Source of the DNA: Stieleria neptunia
GTDB taxonomy: Bacteria; Planctomycetota; Planctomycetia; Pirellulales; Pirellulaceae
Assembly: GCF_007754155.1 (NCBI RefSeq)
Contig: NZ_CP037423.1
Location: forward strand, 7,436,938-7,500,937
DNA length: 64,000 nt
Direction: 5' to 3'
Part shown: piece by piece, positions 19,027-27,199 of the stretch
Layout: each line of letters opens with the position of its first letter
Numbering within the stretch: the stretch's first letter is position 1
The notes under the pieces: model-generated
What the model saw: only the letters and a program-made list of their open reading frames with translations
Databases searched by the model: none
What the model was told of the DNA's origin: nothing
Program-made: the position numbers and the translations under genes

Positions 19027-19104
19027 GCGGAAAAGGGGTCAGGTACCAAAAACCAAATGGCCCAACGGGTGCTTCGCATTTTTGGTACCTGCCCCCTTTT
19101 CCGC
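19027..19104. repeat. Long inverted repeat inside the flagellar operon
   Basis: Arms of 26 bp (19027-19052 and 19079-19104) match at 25 positions and contain the motif AAAAGGGGTCAGGTACC. This resembles palindromes mobilised by REP-associated tyrosine transposases, but no such transposase is in the window. Placed between fliE and fliF, its transcript would form a strong hairpin and may reduce or stabilise parts of the operon message. Confidence 0.85.
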
Positions 19105-19172
19105 GGCCCCCTGCAGCTTTCGACGACCCTCGTGTTACCTCCCAAACGCGACTTTCGCTTGCCTGATTTGCC

Positions 19173-20705
19173 TTGAACGTTATCCAGCCCTATATCGATG
19201 CCCTCCTGAATATCTGGCGGCAAAGCTCTCCTTCGGCAAGGATCGGAATCCTGCTGTTGGCGGTGCTGTGCGTGGTCACCGTTGGTGGCGTCGGCTACTG
19301 GTCGGTCCAACCCAGCTACGTCGTGCTGGTCAGCCAGGGTGAAGGGGACCAAGTCGATCGCGTGATCAATGCCCTGGACAAGGCCGGGATCGATTACCAG
19401 CTCTCCGGGGCCGGCGGGAACCTGTTGGTCGACAAACGCGATTTCGCCAAAGCCCGCCTGTTGGCGCGCACCAATGGTGTCGCCGACGCCGGGGCCGTCG
19501 CCGACCTGCCCATGGGGGGTGCCTTCGGCAGCCCCACCGAACGCCGCAACCGGGCCCGATTGCAAAAACAACAAAGCCTGGCGGCGACGATCAAGAAACT
19601 GGAGATCGTCGAAAACGCCGACGTCCACTTGAACATTCCTGACAAGGGCCCGTTCGAACGCAAAACCTCTCCGCCCTCGGCCAGCGTCATGCTGACCCTG
19701 CGTTATGGAGCCCGGTTGAACGACCATCAAGCCGCGTCGATCGCCTCCTTTGTCGCCTACGCCGTCGAAGACCTGCGTCCCGAAGCGGTCCAAATCACCG
19801 ACCGAGACGGTCGCAGCTACACCGTGCCCGACGAACAGGCACAACAAATCGGCAGCCAAGTCGAGTACATCGCCGAAGCCGAACGCAAACTGGCCCACAA
19901 AGTCGAATCGCAACTGTCCCAGTTCCTGGGATACGGCAACGCGAGCGTCCAAGTCAGTTTGGACATGACGTTCACCCAGGGCTCGACCAAAACCACCAAA
20001 TACGACGCCGACGGCGCCGTCCCCAGCCAGGAAGACTTGGTCTCCGAAACCACCACCAACACCGCGTCGCCCGCCGTCGGGGCCGCGGGAGTGGCTTCCA
20101 ATTTGAATTCGCGCCGGGGGGCGTCCGCCACCAGCAACATCCTCAACAAAACCGAAAACGTCAAAACCAGCTACCTGGTGCCGATCACCGAAGAGACACA
20201 GGCCAACTCCACTCCGATCCGCAATTTCCTCTCCGTCAGCGTCCTGGTCAATTCCGAAACGCAAGGCGTCAAGCAGGAGGATGGGACGTTGATTCCCGGG
20301 CTGGACGAACGCGTCTCGGCACTGGTCAAGAATGCGGTCGGCTATCGTGAGGACACCGATCAAATCACCGTCGAATTCCTACCTTTCACCGAACCGTTGC
20401 TCGACGTGTCCGCCCCGGAAGCTACGTTTGACTGGACCAAGATCACCTCGATCGTTGAAAAGGCATCACTTGCGATTGCCGCCCTGCTGGCCTTTGTGTT
20501 AGGCCTCATGCTGCTCCGCCGGTTCGGACCGGCCAGCAAACCGGGCGGCATCGGCGAGAATCAACAAATCGATGGTGCCCGCCTGGAAAACGTCAGCGAA
20601 TTGTCCCGGATGATCAAAGAAAACCCCGAAGTGTTTGCACAGGTCGTTCGATCTTGGTCCGGCGCGGATTCCGATCGAGATTCCGATAAACGCAACGCCG
20701 CGTGA
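19173..20705 (+). CDS. fliF: Flagellar MS-ring protein FliF
   Basis: A 510-aa membrane protein forming the MS ring, the base of the flagellum. It has an N-terminal membrane helix (IGILLLAVLCVVTVGGVGYW), the secretin-like/YscJ ring-building domain (VLVSQGEGDQVDRVINALDK, ENADVHLNIP), a FliF C-domain, and a second membrane helix near 430 (LAIAALLAFVLGLMLL). The cytoplasmic tail (LSRMIKENPEVFAQVVRSW) binds FliG. Translation must begin at the TTG at 19173, as no in-frame ATG lies before conserved sequence. It overlaps the end of the annotated space before fliG by none; fliG begins 20 bp later. Confidence 0.95.
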   Translation: MNVIQPYIDALLNIWRQSSPSARIGILLLAVLCVVTVGGVGYWSVQPSYVVLVSQGEGDQVDRVINALDKAGIDYQLSGAGGNLLVDKRDFAKARLLARTNGVADAGAVADLPMGGAFGSPTERRNRARLQKQQSLAATIKKLEIVENADVHLNIPDKGPFERKTSPPSASVMLTLRYGARLNDHQAASIASFVAYAVEDLRPEAVQITDRDGRSYTVPDEQAQQIGSQVEYIAEAERKLAHKVESQLSQFLGYGNASVQVSLDMTFTQGSTKTTKYDADGAVPSQEDLVSETTTNTASPAVGAAGVASNLNSRRGASATSNILNKTENVKTSYLVPITEETQANSTPIRNFLSVSVLVNSETQGVKQEDGTLIPGLDERVSALVKNAVGYREDTDQITVEFLPFTEPLLDVSAPEATFDWTKITSIVEKASLAIAALLAFVLGLMLLRRFGPASKPGGIGENQQIDGARLENVSELSRMIKENPEVFAQVVRSWSGADSDRDSDKRNAA

Positions 20706-20725
20706 TCACAGGAGGGTTGGCAACG

Positions 20726-21739
20726 ATGAAGATGATGTTGACTCGGCCCGAGCGTCTCGCGCTGCTCTTGCACCTGATGGGGGACGAGGCCACCGCGATG
20801 GCGCGGCAAGATCTCTCCGGCGAAGCGTTGGACGAACTCGATCAGGCGCTCAAGGACTTTGAGTCCTATCCGCCCAGTCAGGAAGAAGTCGATATGGTCC
20901 TCGGCGATTTCGAGGACTACTTCCACATGGCGCTGCAGACCGTCGACAAAAAAGACCCCACGCGCGAGGACGACCCACAGGACGACGATGGCCCCAAGAT
21001 CCTGCAGATTGCCGAAGAAAGTTTTGACGTCGAAATCGAACCGACCAAACGCTTCACCCCGCCAAAACTGACCGGCGACACCGTTCGCGATCTCAACTTG
21101 ATGCACCCCTATCAAGTCGCCCAGGCGCTCAAGCATGAAAACCCCGTCGCCACCGCGATCGTGCTGCGAAAACTGGCCAACGAACACGCCGCGAAAACAC
21201 TCGAGTTTCTGCCCGAAGCCGTCCGCCCCAACGTGTTCCTGGAACTGGCCCAGCCGCTGTCCGTTTCACCGTTGATCCAAGAACGCATTCTCGCCAAAGC
21301 ACTCCAGTTGTCGCTCCAAGTCGAAGAGCGCGAAACCGAACAGGAAACCACCTCCCAGATGGCGAACCTGATGCGTTCGCTGCCCAGGGCGCTCCGCAAG
21401 CCGATGCTCGACGAACTGGAAAAACGCGACAGCGACCTGGCCGAAACCGTTCGAAATCAACTCTACCGCTTCGAAGACATCGAAAAGCTCGGTGACCGAG
21501 ACCTGCAAAAACTGCTCGGACAATGCCAAACCGATGCCCTGGTCTGTGCCCTCCAGCAGGTCGATGAATCGCTGCTGACGTTCATCTTGTCCAATATGTC
21601 CAAGCGGGCCAAAGAGTCGCTGCAAGAGGAAATGGAATTCAAAACCAACGCGACCGAAGAGGAAATCAACGAGGCACGGGGCTCGATTGCCAAAATCTTG
21701 GCCGGCCTGTGCGAAGCCGGTGAGGTGAAAATCGATTGA
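20726..21739 (+). CDS. fliG: Flagellar motor switch protein FliG
   Basis: A 337-aa rotor protein that couples the stator to the MS ring. The middle domain is seen at HPYQVAQALKHENPVATAIV and AAKTLEFLPEAVRPNVFLEL. The C-terminal torque domain at FEDIEKLGDRDLQKLLGQC and SNMSKRAKESLQEEMEF contains the charged residues that meet MotA. The N-terminal FliF-binding region is more divergent than usual and includes an acidic insert (KKDPTREDDPQDDDGP). The ATG at 20726 lies 12 bases after AGGAGG; the GTG at 20702 upstream overlaps the fliF end and is less likely. Confidence 0.92.
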   Translation: MKMMLTRPERLALLLHLMGDEATAMARQDLSGEALDELDQALKDFESYPPSQEEVDMVLGDFEDYFHMALQTVDKKDPTREDDPQDDDGPKILQIAEESFDVEIEPTKRFTPPKLTGDTVRDLNLMHPYQVAQALKHENPVATAIVLRKLANEHAAKTLEFLPEAVRPNVFLELAQPLSVSPLIQERILAKALQLSLQVEERETEQETTSQMANLMRSLPRALRKPMLDELEKRDSDLAETVRNQLYRFEDIEKLGDRDLQKLLGQCQTDALVCALQQVDESLLTFILSNMSKRAKESLQEEMEFKTNATEEEINEARGSIAKILAGLCEAGEVKID

Positions 21740-21740
21740 C

Positions 21741-22355
21741 ATGGCTGTGATTCAAATCCCCTTCGATCAATCCCTGGCCAACGTCACCGTCGCCCGCGGC
21801 CCCCTGGCGATGCCGCCGACGACTGCACGAACCGATGCAGCAGCCGGTGCCGCAGCCAATCCCCCAATCAATGGGCACGCGGCGGCGCAGCCGAGCGCCC
21901 GGTCCGCTGCCGAATCACGGGACGAAAGCGCCGCGTCCGCGCTCAAGACGCTGCAATCGATCGAGCAACAGCTGCAACACCTCGACGCCAAACTCGACGA
22001 AGAGTTCTCGTCGATCGGTGTGCAACTGACCGCGGCGGCGACGCAATTGGCCAAACAGGCCCTCGGCAGCGACAGCAGCCTGGTCGAAGAACGCGTCGCC
22101 CACTTCGCTAACATCTTGCTGCGTCAGGTGCACCCCAGCCAATCCGCGGTCATCTTCGTCAACCCGGACTGTGTCACGCCGCTGGAATCCTGGTTGTCCC
22201 AAGTGGAGTACGAGGCGATTGAGATTCAGGCCGATGCCACGGTCCAGCCGGGCGACTGCCGCATCGAATCCAATGGCAAGGGTTTCCTGGCTTCACTGGA
22301 ATCCTTCCTCGACGCCGCGGCCAAACGAATGTCGACGGCCAGGGGAGAGTCCTAG
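21741..22355 (+). CDS. fliH: Flagellar export ATPase regulator FliH
   Basis: A 204-aa cytoplasmic protein that binds the FliI ATPase and delivers it to the export gate. An Ala/Pro-rich N-terminus is followed by a coiled segment (SIEQQLQHLDAKLDEEFSSI) and the FliH/V-ATPase-E-like C-terminus (AVIFVNPDCVTPLESWLSQ, DCRIESNGKGFLASLESFLD). It starts two bases after the fliG stop and ends just before fliI. Sequence similarity is moderate, but position and architecture agree. Confidence 0.88.
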   Translation: MAVIQIPFDQSLANVTVARGPLAMPPTTARTDAAAGAAANPPINGHAAAQPSARSAAESRDESAASALKTLQSIEQQLQHLDAKLDEEFSSIGVQLTAAATQLAKQALGSDSSLVEERVAHFANILLRQVHPSQSAVIFVNPDCVTPLESWLSQVEYEAIEIQADATVQPGDCRIESNGKGFLASLESFLDAAAKRMSTARGES

Positions 22356-22356
22356 C

Positions 22357-23658
22357 ATGCTGATGTCGACGCTGCGAAACGACGAATGGCTTCAAACGAC
22401 CGGGCGACTGCAAAGCGTCGAAGGCCGGATGTGTGCGACCATCGATGCCGGTCTGGGGGAATTGGTCCAAATCACCTCGTCGACCGGCCAGAGCGTGTTG
22501 GCCGAAGTGATCGGATTCAACGACGACAAAGCGCAGTTGATGCCATATCATTCCGGCGTCGATTTCCAACGCGGCAACGTCGTGGTTTCCACCGGCAAAC
22601 GCATGCGTGTCCCCGTCGGTCGCCAACTGCTCGGACGCGTGATCGATTCCCTGGGACGCCCGATCGATTCGCTCGGTCCGATCCATTGCGACGCGACGGC
22701 CGAATTGCACTTCGAATCGCCCGATCCACTGACGCGTCCCCTGATCCGCCAGCCCTTCGTCACCGGTGTCCGTTCGATCGACGGATTGCTGACGATGGGC
22801 CAAGGCCAACGGGTCGGACTGTTCGCCGGCAGCGGTGTGGGCAAGAGCACGCTGCTGGGCGAGATCGCCAAACACGCGTTGTGCGACATCAACGTCGTCG
22901 CCATGATCGGCGAACGCGGGCGCGAGGTCCGTCCCTTCATCGAAGACACATTGGGAAAAGAAGGCCTGGCTCGATCCGTCGTCATCGTCTCGACCTCCGA
23001 CCAGCCACCCCTGGCCCGGATCCGTGCCAGCGAATCCGCCGTCGCGATCGCCAGTTGGTTTCGCTCGCAAGGAATGAACGTGCTGTTCATGCTGGACAGT
23101 CTGACCCGGTTGGCACATGCACAACGCGAACTCGGACTGCTGCTCGGCGAACCGCCCACCTCGCGCGGTTACACCCCCAGCGTGTTCCAAAAAATGGCGC
23201 AGCTGCTGGAACAACTCGGGACCAGCGACAAGGGCGTGATCACGGGCCTGCTGACGGTCCTGGTCGACGGCGACGACATGAACGAACCGGTCGCCGATTC
23301 GGCGCGGGCCATCCTGGACGGACACATCGTCCTGGATCGAAAACTCGCCCACGAAGGTCACTTTCCCGCCATCAACGTGCTCAAGAGCGCCAGTCGGTTG
23401 TTCAAAGAGGTCACCGACAAACCGCATCAACAACAAGCCGCCAGCGTCCGACGGGTGTTGGCAAAATACTTCGAAGTCGAGGATCTGATCCAAATCGGCG
23501 CCTACCAAAAAGGCGCCATGCCGGATTCTGATCGCGCGATCGAGACCTACCCCGAGGTCAACAAGTTCCTGCGCCAGGCCATGGACGCCCCCAGCACACT
23601 GGCGTCGACCCAAGCCGGGCTCAATCGGCTGCACCAATTGATCGGGCTGCCGCAATGA
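22357..23658 (+). CDS. fliI: Flagellum-specific ATP synthase FliI
   Basis: A 433-aa F1-beta-like ATPase that energises flagellar protein export. Walker A is GSGVGKST at about residue 160, with the following GERGREV segment. Walker B is in VLFMLDSLTRLAHAQRE, and the GLLTVLVDGDDMNEPVADS segment is typical of FliI. The ATG at 22357 is selected because GGGGAGAG precedes it and the preceding reading frame overlaps fliH in a non-homologous way. A second ATG two codons later is possible. Its end overlaps fliJ by 4 bp. Confidence 0.96.
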   Translation: MLMSTLRNDEWLQTTGRLQSVEGRMCATIDAGLGELVQITSSTGQSVLAEVIGFNDDKAQLMPYHSGVDFQRGNVVVSTGKRMRVPVGRQLLGRVIDSLGRPIDSLGPIHCDATAELHFESPDPLTRPLIRQPFVTGVRSIDGLLTMGQGQRVGLFAGSGVGKSTLLGEIAKHALCDINVVAMIGERGREVRPFIEDTLGKEGLARSVVIVSTSDQPPLARIRASESAVAIASWFRSQGMNVLFMLDSLTRLAHAQRELGLLLGEPPTSRGYTPSVFQKMAQLLEQLGTSDKGVITGLLTVLVDGDDMNEPVADSARAILDGHIVLDRKLAHEGHFPAINVLKSASRLFKEVTDKPHQQQAASVRRVLAKYFEVEDLIQIGAYQKGAMPDSDRAIETYPEVNKFLRQAMDAPSTLASTQAGLNRLHQLIGLPQ

Positions 23659-24089
23659 GCGAATTGAAGAAAAAGATCGATCGCATCCGTCGCATTCACT
23701 CGCTGGAAACCAGTCAGCTGAACGTATTGATCGGAGAACTCGCTCGGATCGACGCGATGTTGGCGTCGCACCAACAACGACTCGATGAATTCGAAGCGCT
23801 CAAACGGCAGGGGCTGGAAATCGACCAAGCCTGTTCGATCGAATCGCTCACCCAGACCAACCTCTGGATCGACAGCATCGATCGCTCGATCAAAATCGTC
23901 CGCGAAGTCCTCTCCAAGTGCGAATCCGAGCGTGCCGAGGCGCGTTCACGCGTGATGGATCAACGCGCGCGGGTTCGCGGGCTGGAAATCCTGATGGACC
24001 AGCGAAGGCTCGAATTTGATGCAGACGCCATGACGCAACAAATGTTATTGGCAGATGAAAACGCGCTTAAAAAGTACGCAAGGAATTAG
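23655..24089 (+). CDS. fliJ: Flagellar export chaperone-like protein FliJ
   Basis: A 144-aa protein that is almost entirely alpha-helical and predicted coiled coil (LNVLIGELARIDAMLASHQQ and ESERAEARSRVMDQRARVRG), as in FliJ, the central stalk of the export ATPase. Identification is from length, helical pattern and its 4-bp overlap with fliI. Confidence 0.85.
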   Translation: MSELKKKIDRIRRIHSLETSQLNVLIGELARIDAMLASHQQRLDEFEALKRQGLEIDQACSIESLTQTNLWIDSIDRSIKIVREVLSKCESERAEARSRVMDQRARVRGLEILMDQRRLEFDADAMTQQMLLADENALKKYARN

Positions 24090-24092
24090 AAC

Positions 24093-24818
24093 ATGAAAGC
24101 GATCATCACGGCGATGTTGACCTGCGCCGTCATTTTCGGCTTGTCGGCCGGTGCGACCCAGTTCCTGCTGAAAAAGACACCCGCCGACCTGGAAACCACC
24201 GACCCGGGCGATGGGTCTGATCCGCAGGGCGAATTCGCCACCGACGAAGCGATCGACCCCCAGGGCGATGCCGTGCCCGTCTCGTTTCGCCCGGACAACA
24301 ACGTCTCGGTCGAAGCGGTGCTGCAGATGAGCGATTCGATCAAACGCATGGAACAGGAACTCGCCGAACGCGAAGAACGCGTCAAACGCGACGAGATGAG
24401 GGTCAAATTGATCTTCGATGACCTGGCCACCGAACAGGACGAATTGCGGGCGTTCAGCGAAGGCATCGACACCAAATTGGACCTGCTGAGCCGGATGACC
24501 GAAGAACTGAAATCGACCCTGTCCGACGTCGAACAGGAAAAGGCGGAGCTCGAAAAGCTGACCAAAAAGTCAGACACCAAAAAGGTCAACACGGTGTCCA
24601 GCGCCGACACCCAGGCCGATGAAGTCAAAGGCTGGTTCGAGGGCCTGCAACCCGAACAGGCCGCCGAATACATTCGCGAGTTTTCCAACAACGGCAAGAT
24701 GGGCTTCGCCGCCTCGCTGCTGCAAAAGATGCCCGACCGCCAGAAATCGAAGATTCTCGGCGCCATGAACGACCCGATCCTGGTTAACCAGTTGATCGAA
24801 GCATTGACCAACAAATAG
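24093..24818 (+). CDS. MotE-like membrane coiled-coil protein
   Basis: A 241-aa protein with an N-terminal membrane helix (MLTCAVIFGLSAGATQFLL), an acidic linker, a long coiled coil (residues about 75-155, e.g. MEQELAEREERVKRDEMRVK) and a C-terminal domain (WFEGLQPEQAAEYIREF, ASLLQKMPDRQKSKILGAM). That last domain resembles the MgtE N-domain found in MotE/FliG-related proteins. MotE chaperones MotC and affects stator function in other bacteria. Its place after fliJ, where fliK-like or fliO/fliP genes are often found, supports a flagellar role. Confidence 0.75.
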   Translation: MKAIITAMLTCAVIFGLSAGATQFLLKKTPADLETTDPGDGSDPQGEFATDEAIDPQGDAVPVSFRPDNNVSVEAVLQMSDSIKRMEQELAEREERVKRDEMRVKLIFDDLATEQDELRAFSEGIDTKLDLLSRMTEELKSTLSDVEQEKAELEKLTKKSDTKKVNTVSSADTQADEVKGWFEGLQPEQAAEYIREFSNNGKMGFAASLLQKMPDRQKSKILGAMNDPILVNQLIEALTNK

Positions 24819-24833
24819 CAACCGGATCCAAGG

Positions 24834-25103
24834 ATGGAAATTGAAGACGTCGTACTGATCGGTCGAGAATTTTTCGCGATGGCGTTGCTGCTGACCGCGC
24901 CGGTCGTCGCGGTCAGCCTGGTCGTCGGCTTGCTGATCAGCATCGCTCAAACCGTCACCAGTGTTCAGGAACAAACGCTCTCGTTCGCACCACGCATCAT
25001 CTGCGTGGTCTTCATTCTGATCTTTCTGTCCAATTGGTACCTCGTCACGCTCCAGAATTACACGCTGGGCTTGATGACACAAATGGTCGAATTTGTGAAA
25101 TGA
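24834..25103 (+). CDS. fliQ: Flagellar export gate protein FliQ
   Basis: An 89-aa protein with two membrane helices (FFAMALLLTAPVVAVSLVVG and ICVVFILIFLSNWYLVTLQ) separated by the conserved ISIAQTVTSVQEQTLSFAPR segment, typical of FliQ. It forms part of the export gate with FliP and FliR. fliP does not precede it here, which is unusual. It overlaps fliR by 4 bp. Confidence 0.95.
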   Translation: MEIEDVVLIGREFFAMALLLTAPVVAVSLVVGLLISIAQTVTSVQEQTLSFAPRIICVVFILIFLSNWYLVTLQNYTLGLMTQMVEFVK

Positions 25104-25870
25104 TCGGCGACGTCGTCCTGTTTCTATTGGTGCTCGCCCGCGTCTCGGTCTTCGTTGCGTTTTTTCCGCTGTTCAGCAAAAAACAACTGCCCAACCAGGT
25201 CAAAGCGGGGCTGGCCACGGCGCTGTCCGTTTTCTGGCTGGCCGACGCCAAGAACGTGATGCCCCAACTGGCACTCGAAGACGTGGGCAGCTTGCTGTTC
25301 TTGTTCCTGGTCTTCAAAGAGATTTGTATCGGTCTGCTGCTCAGCCTGGTGCTGGGGCTGTTCTTCTGGCCGGCGCGAATCGCCGGGTCTTACATCGCCC
25401 AGGAACTCGGGCTGTCCCTCGCTGCGATCAGCGATCCGGGCAGCCAGGATTCGTCGACACTGGTCTCACGTATCTTCGAAGCCTTTTCGATGCTGGTGTT
25501 CTTTTCGCTCAACCTGCACCACTTCATCATCCTCTCCCTGCACCTTTCGTTCAACGAGACGATGACCCGAGTGGGCCTGCTCGAATTGCCGACCGAAGAA
25601 TTGGCGGCGGCGTTCAATCGGACCAGCGATTACGGGCTGTTGATCGTCGCCCCGTTGTTGGTGCTGCTGATGCTGGTCACGCTGGTCCTGGCATTCCTCA
25701 ATCGCGCCGCGCCGGCCATGAATCTGTTTTCGGTCGGCATGTCGATCCGCGTCGGCTTCGGCGGTCTGTTGCTGTTTCTGTTTTGCCCGATCCTGTTCGG
25801 TGCGATCGAAATCTATTTCTATCGCGTGCAAGAAGACATCGAATACCTGATGCAATCCTTGTTGGGGTGA
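25100..25870 (+). CDS. fliR: Flagellar export gate protein FliR
   Basis: A 256-aa polytopic membrane protein of the export gate. Family features include LVLARVSVFVAFFPLFSKKQ, KEICIGLLLSLVLGLFFWPA, the DPGSQDSSTLVSRIFEAF segment and the late LVTLVLAFLNRAAPAMNLFS. The ATG at 25100 overlaps the fliQ stop (ATGA). The longer frame from 25034 lies inside fliQ and is rejected. Confidence 0.95.
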   Translation: MIGDVVLFLLVLARVSVFVAFFPLFSKKQLPNQVKAGLATALSVFWLADAKNVMPQLALEDVGSLLFLFLVFKEICIGLLLSLVLGLFFWPARIAGSYIAQELGLSLAAISDPGSQDSSTLVSRIFEAFSMLVFFSLNLHHFIILSLHLSFNETMTRVGLLELPTEELAAAFNRTSDYGLLIVAPLLVLLMLVTLVLAFLNRAAPAMNLFSVGMSIRVGFGGLLLFLFCPILFGAIEIYFYRVQEDIEYLMQSLLG

Positions 25871-25873
25871 TCG

Positions 25874-26941
25874 ATGGCCGAGAATCAAGATCGCGATCAG
25901 AGGACCGAGGAGGCAACACCGCAGCGGCTGCGCAAAGCCCGCGAGGACGGCCAAATCGGATTCAGTGCGGAATTGGTCGGGGGAGTGATCCTGGCGACGA
26001 CCGCGTTTTTCTATTGGTCCTTGGGCGATTGGTTCTTCGGCACCATCACCGGATCCATCGAACACCGCGTGACCGAATTCGAAGAAGTCGTGGTCGATCC
26101 CCGTTTGCTGGTCAAAGCCTTCATCGATGAAACCCTCCGCATCGGTGCGGCCGTGATGGCGATTGTCGCTCCCTTGGGCATCCTCGCCGCGGCCACCGGA
26201 TTGCTGCAAACCAGTTTCAACCTCAGCTTCAAACCCCTGGAATTGAACGTCGACAAGCTGAGCGTGATCAAGGGGTTTAAGAAAATCTTCTCGATGCAGA
26301 GTGCCGTCCGCGGGGCGCTCTCACTCGCCAAGGCCGCCGTCATCGTCGCGATCGCGATCTTCGTCGGTCAATCCAAAATCGACCAGATCACGACCTCCGG
26401 ATTCGGTTCGATCCAAGAGCTGATGTTCTTTCTGGGCGGACTGTTGATCCAATGCTCACTGGCCATCGCCGCCACGATCACCTTCATCGGCATGGTCGAC
26501 TTGGGGTTCCAAAAATGGAAACACCTCGAAGACATGAAGATGAGCCGGCAAGACATCAAGGAGGAACACAAGTCCAGCGAGGGAGACCCGATGGTTCGGG
26601 CGCGGATCAAACAACTGCAAGCCGAAATGGGACGCAAGCGAATGCTCTCGGATGTCCCCAAGGCATCCGTCGTGATCACGAACCCGACCCACTTTGCCGT
26701 CGCGGTTCAGTACGACCGCGACAACATGGACGCCCCGATCGTGATCGCCAAGGGGGCGGACTTCGTCGCCAAAAAGATCATCGCGATCGCCAAAGAAAAT
26801 GGCGTCCCCGTGGTCGAAAAAAAACCGGTGGCACGCTTCCTGTTCAAGAACGTCGAAATCGGCAACCCGATCCCGTTCGAGTTGTACCAGGCCGTCGCCG
26901 AAATCCTGAACTTCGTCAATCGCATGCGTTCGGCGATCTAG
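25874..26941 (+). CDS. flhB: Flagellar export specificity protein FlhB
   Basis: A 355-aa membrane protein that switches export substrate class. The N-terminus RTEEATPQRLRKAREDGQI is diagnostic. It has four membrane helices and the cytoplasmic autocleavage motif Asn-Pro-Thr-His (VVITNPTHFAVAVQYD) near residue 269, followed by the FlhBc domain to VARFLFKNVEIGNPIPFELY. Autocleavage at N-PTH should occur. It is the last gene of the operon, three bases after fliR; a repeat-rich gap follows. Confidence 0.96.
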   Translation: MAENQDRDQRTEEATPQRLRKAREDGQIGFSAELVGGVILATTAFFYWSLGDWFFGTITGSIEHRVTEFEEVVVDPRLLVKAFIDETLRIGAAVMAIVAPLGILAAATGLLQTSFNLSFKPLELNVDKLSVIKGFKKIFSMQSAVRGALSLAKAAVIVAIAIFVGQSKIDQITTSGFGSIQELMFFLGGLLIQCSLAIAATITFIGMVDLGFQKWKHLEDMKMSRQDIKEEHKSSEGDPMVRARIKQLQAEMGRKRMLSDVPKASVVITNPTHFAVAVQYDRDNMDAPIVIAKGADFVAKKIIAIAKENGVPVVEKKPVARFLFKNVEIGNPIPFELYQAVAEILNFVNRMRSAI

Positions 26942-27000
26942 CGGATTGTCAACCTTTGAACTGAGGATCAGACCGGACGGCTCGCGGCCTGTCGATTTTG

Positions 27001-27092
27001 TGAGCCGCGACGCGTAAGCGGCCGGGCATTGCGGCGCCCGCCCGAGGCCTTACGGCCAGCGCCCGCCCGAGGCCTTACGGCCAGCGGCTCAC
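27001..27092. repeat. Interspersed palindromic element with 25-bp tandem duplication
   Basis: TGAGCCGCGACGCGTAAGCG at 27001 onward is an imperfect inverse of the sequence ending CGGCTCA at 27092. The right arm contains a perfect 25-bp direct duplication (27036-27060 and 27061-27085; unit begins GCCCGCCCGAGGCC). It lies after flhB and before the nhaA 3' end, in a convergent gap, and no gene is seen here. Confidence 0.85.
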
Positions 27093-27199
27093 CACTGACT
27101 CAGCAGATCCCGATTAAATCGACAAACGGCTCGCGCCGTTCCGCTAACACCTTCAGAGCAACCGTAACGTTAAACCCAGACAAAGCACTGGCACCCCGG

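Noticed and set aside
18612..20363. 583-codon minus-strand frame across flgC-fliF
   Set aside because: It crosses three well-supported flagellar genes and has no recognisable motif.
22171..22356. Extended N-terminus of FliI
   Set aside because: It overlaps fliH in another frame and is not similar to FliI; the ATG at 22357 has a ribosome site.
22174..23655. 493-codon minus-strand frame opposite fliI
   Set aside because: fliI has complete Walker motifs on the other strand; the frame is a codon-bias shadow.
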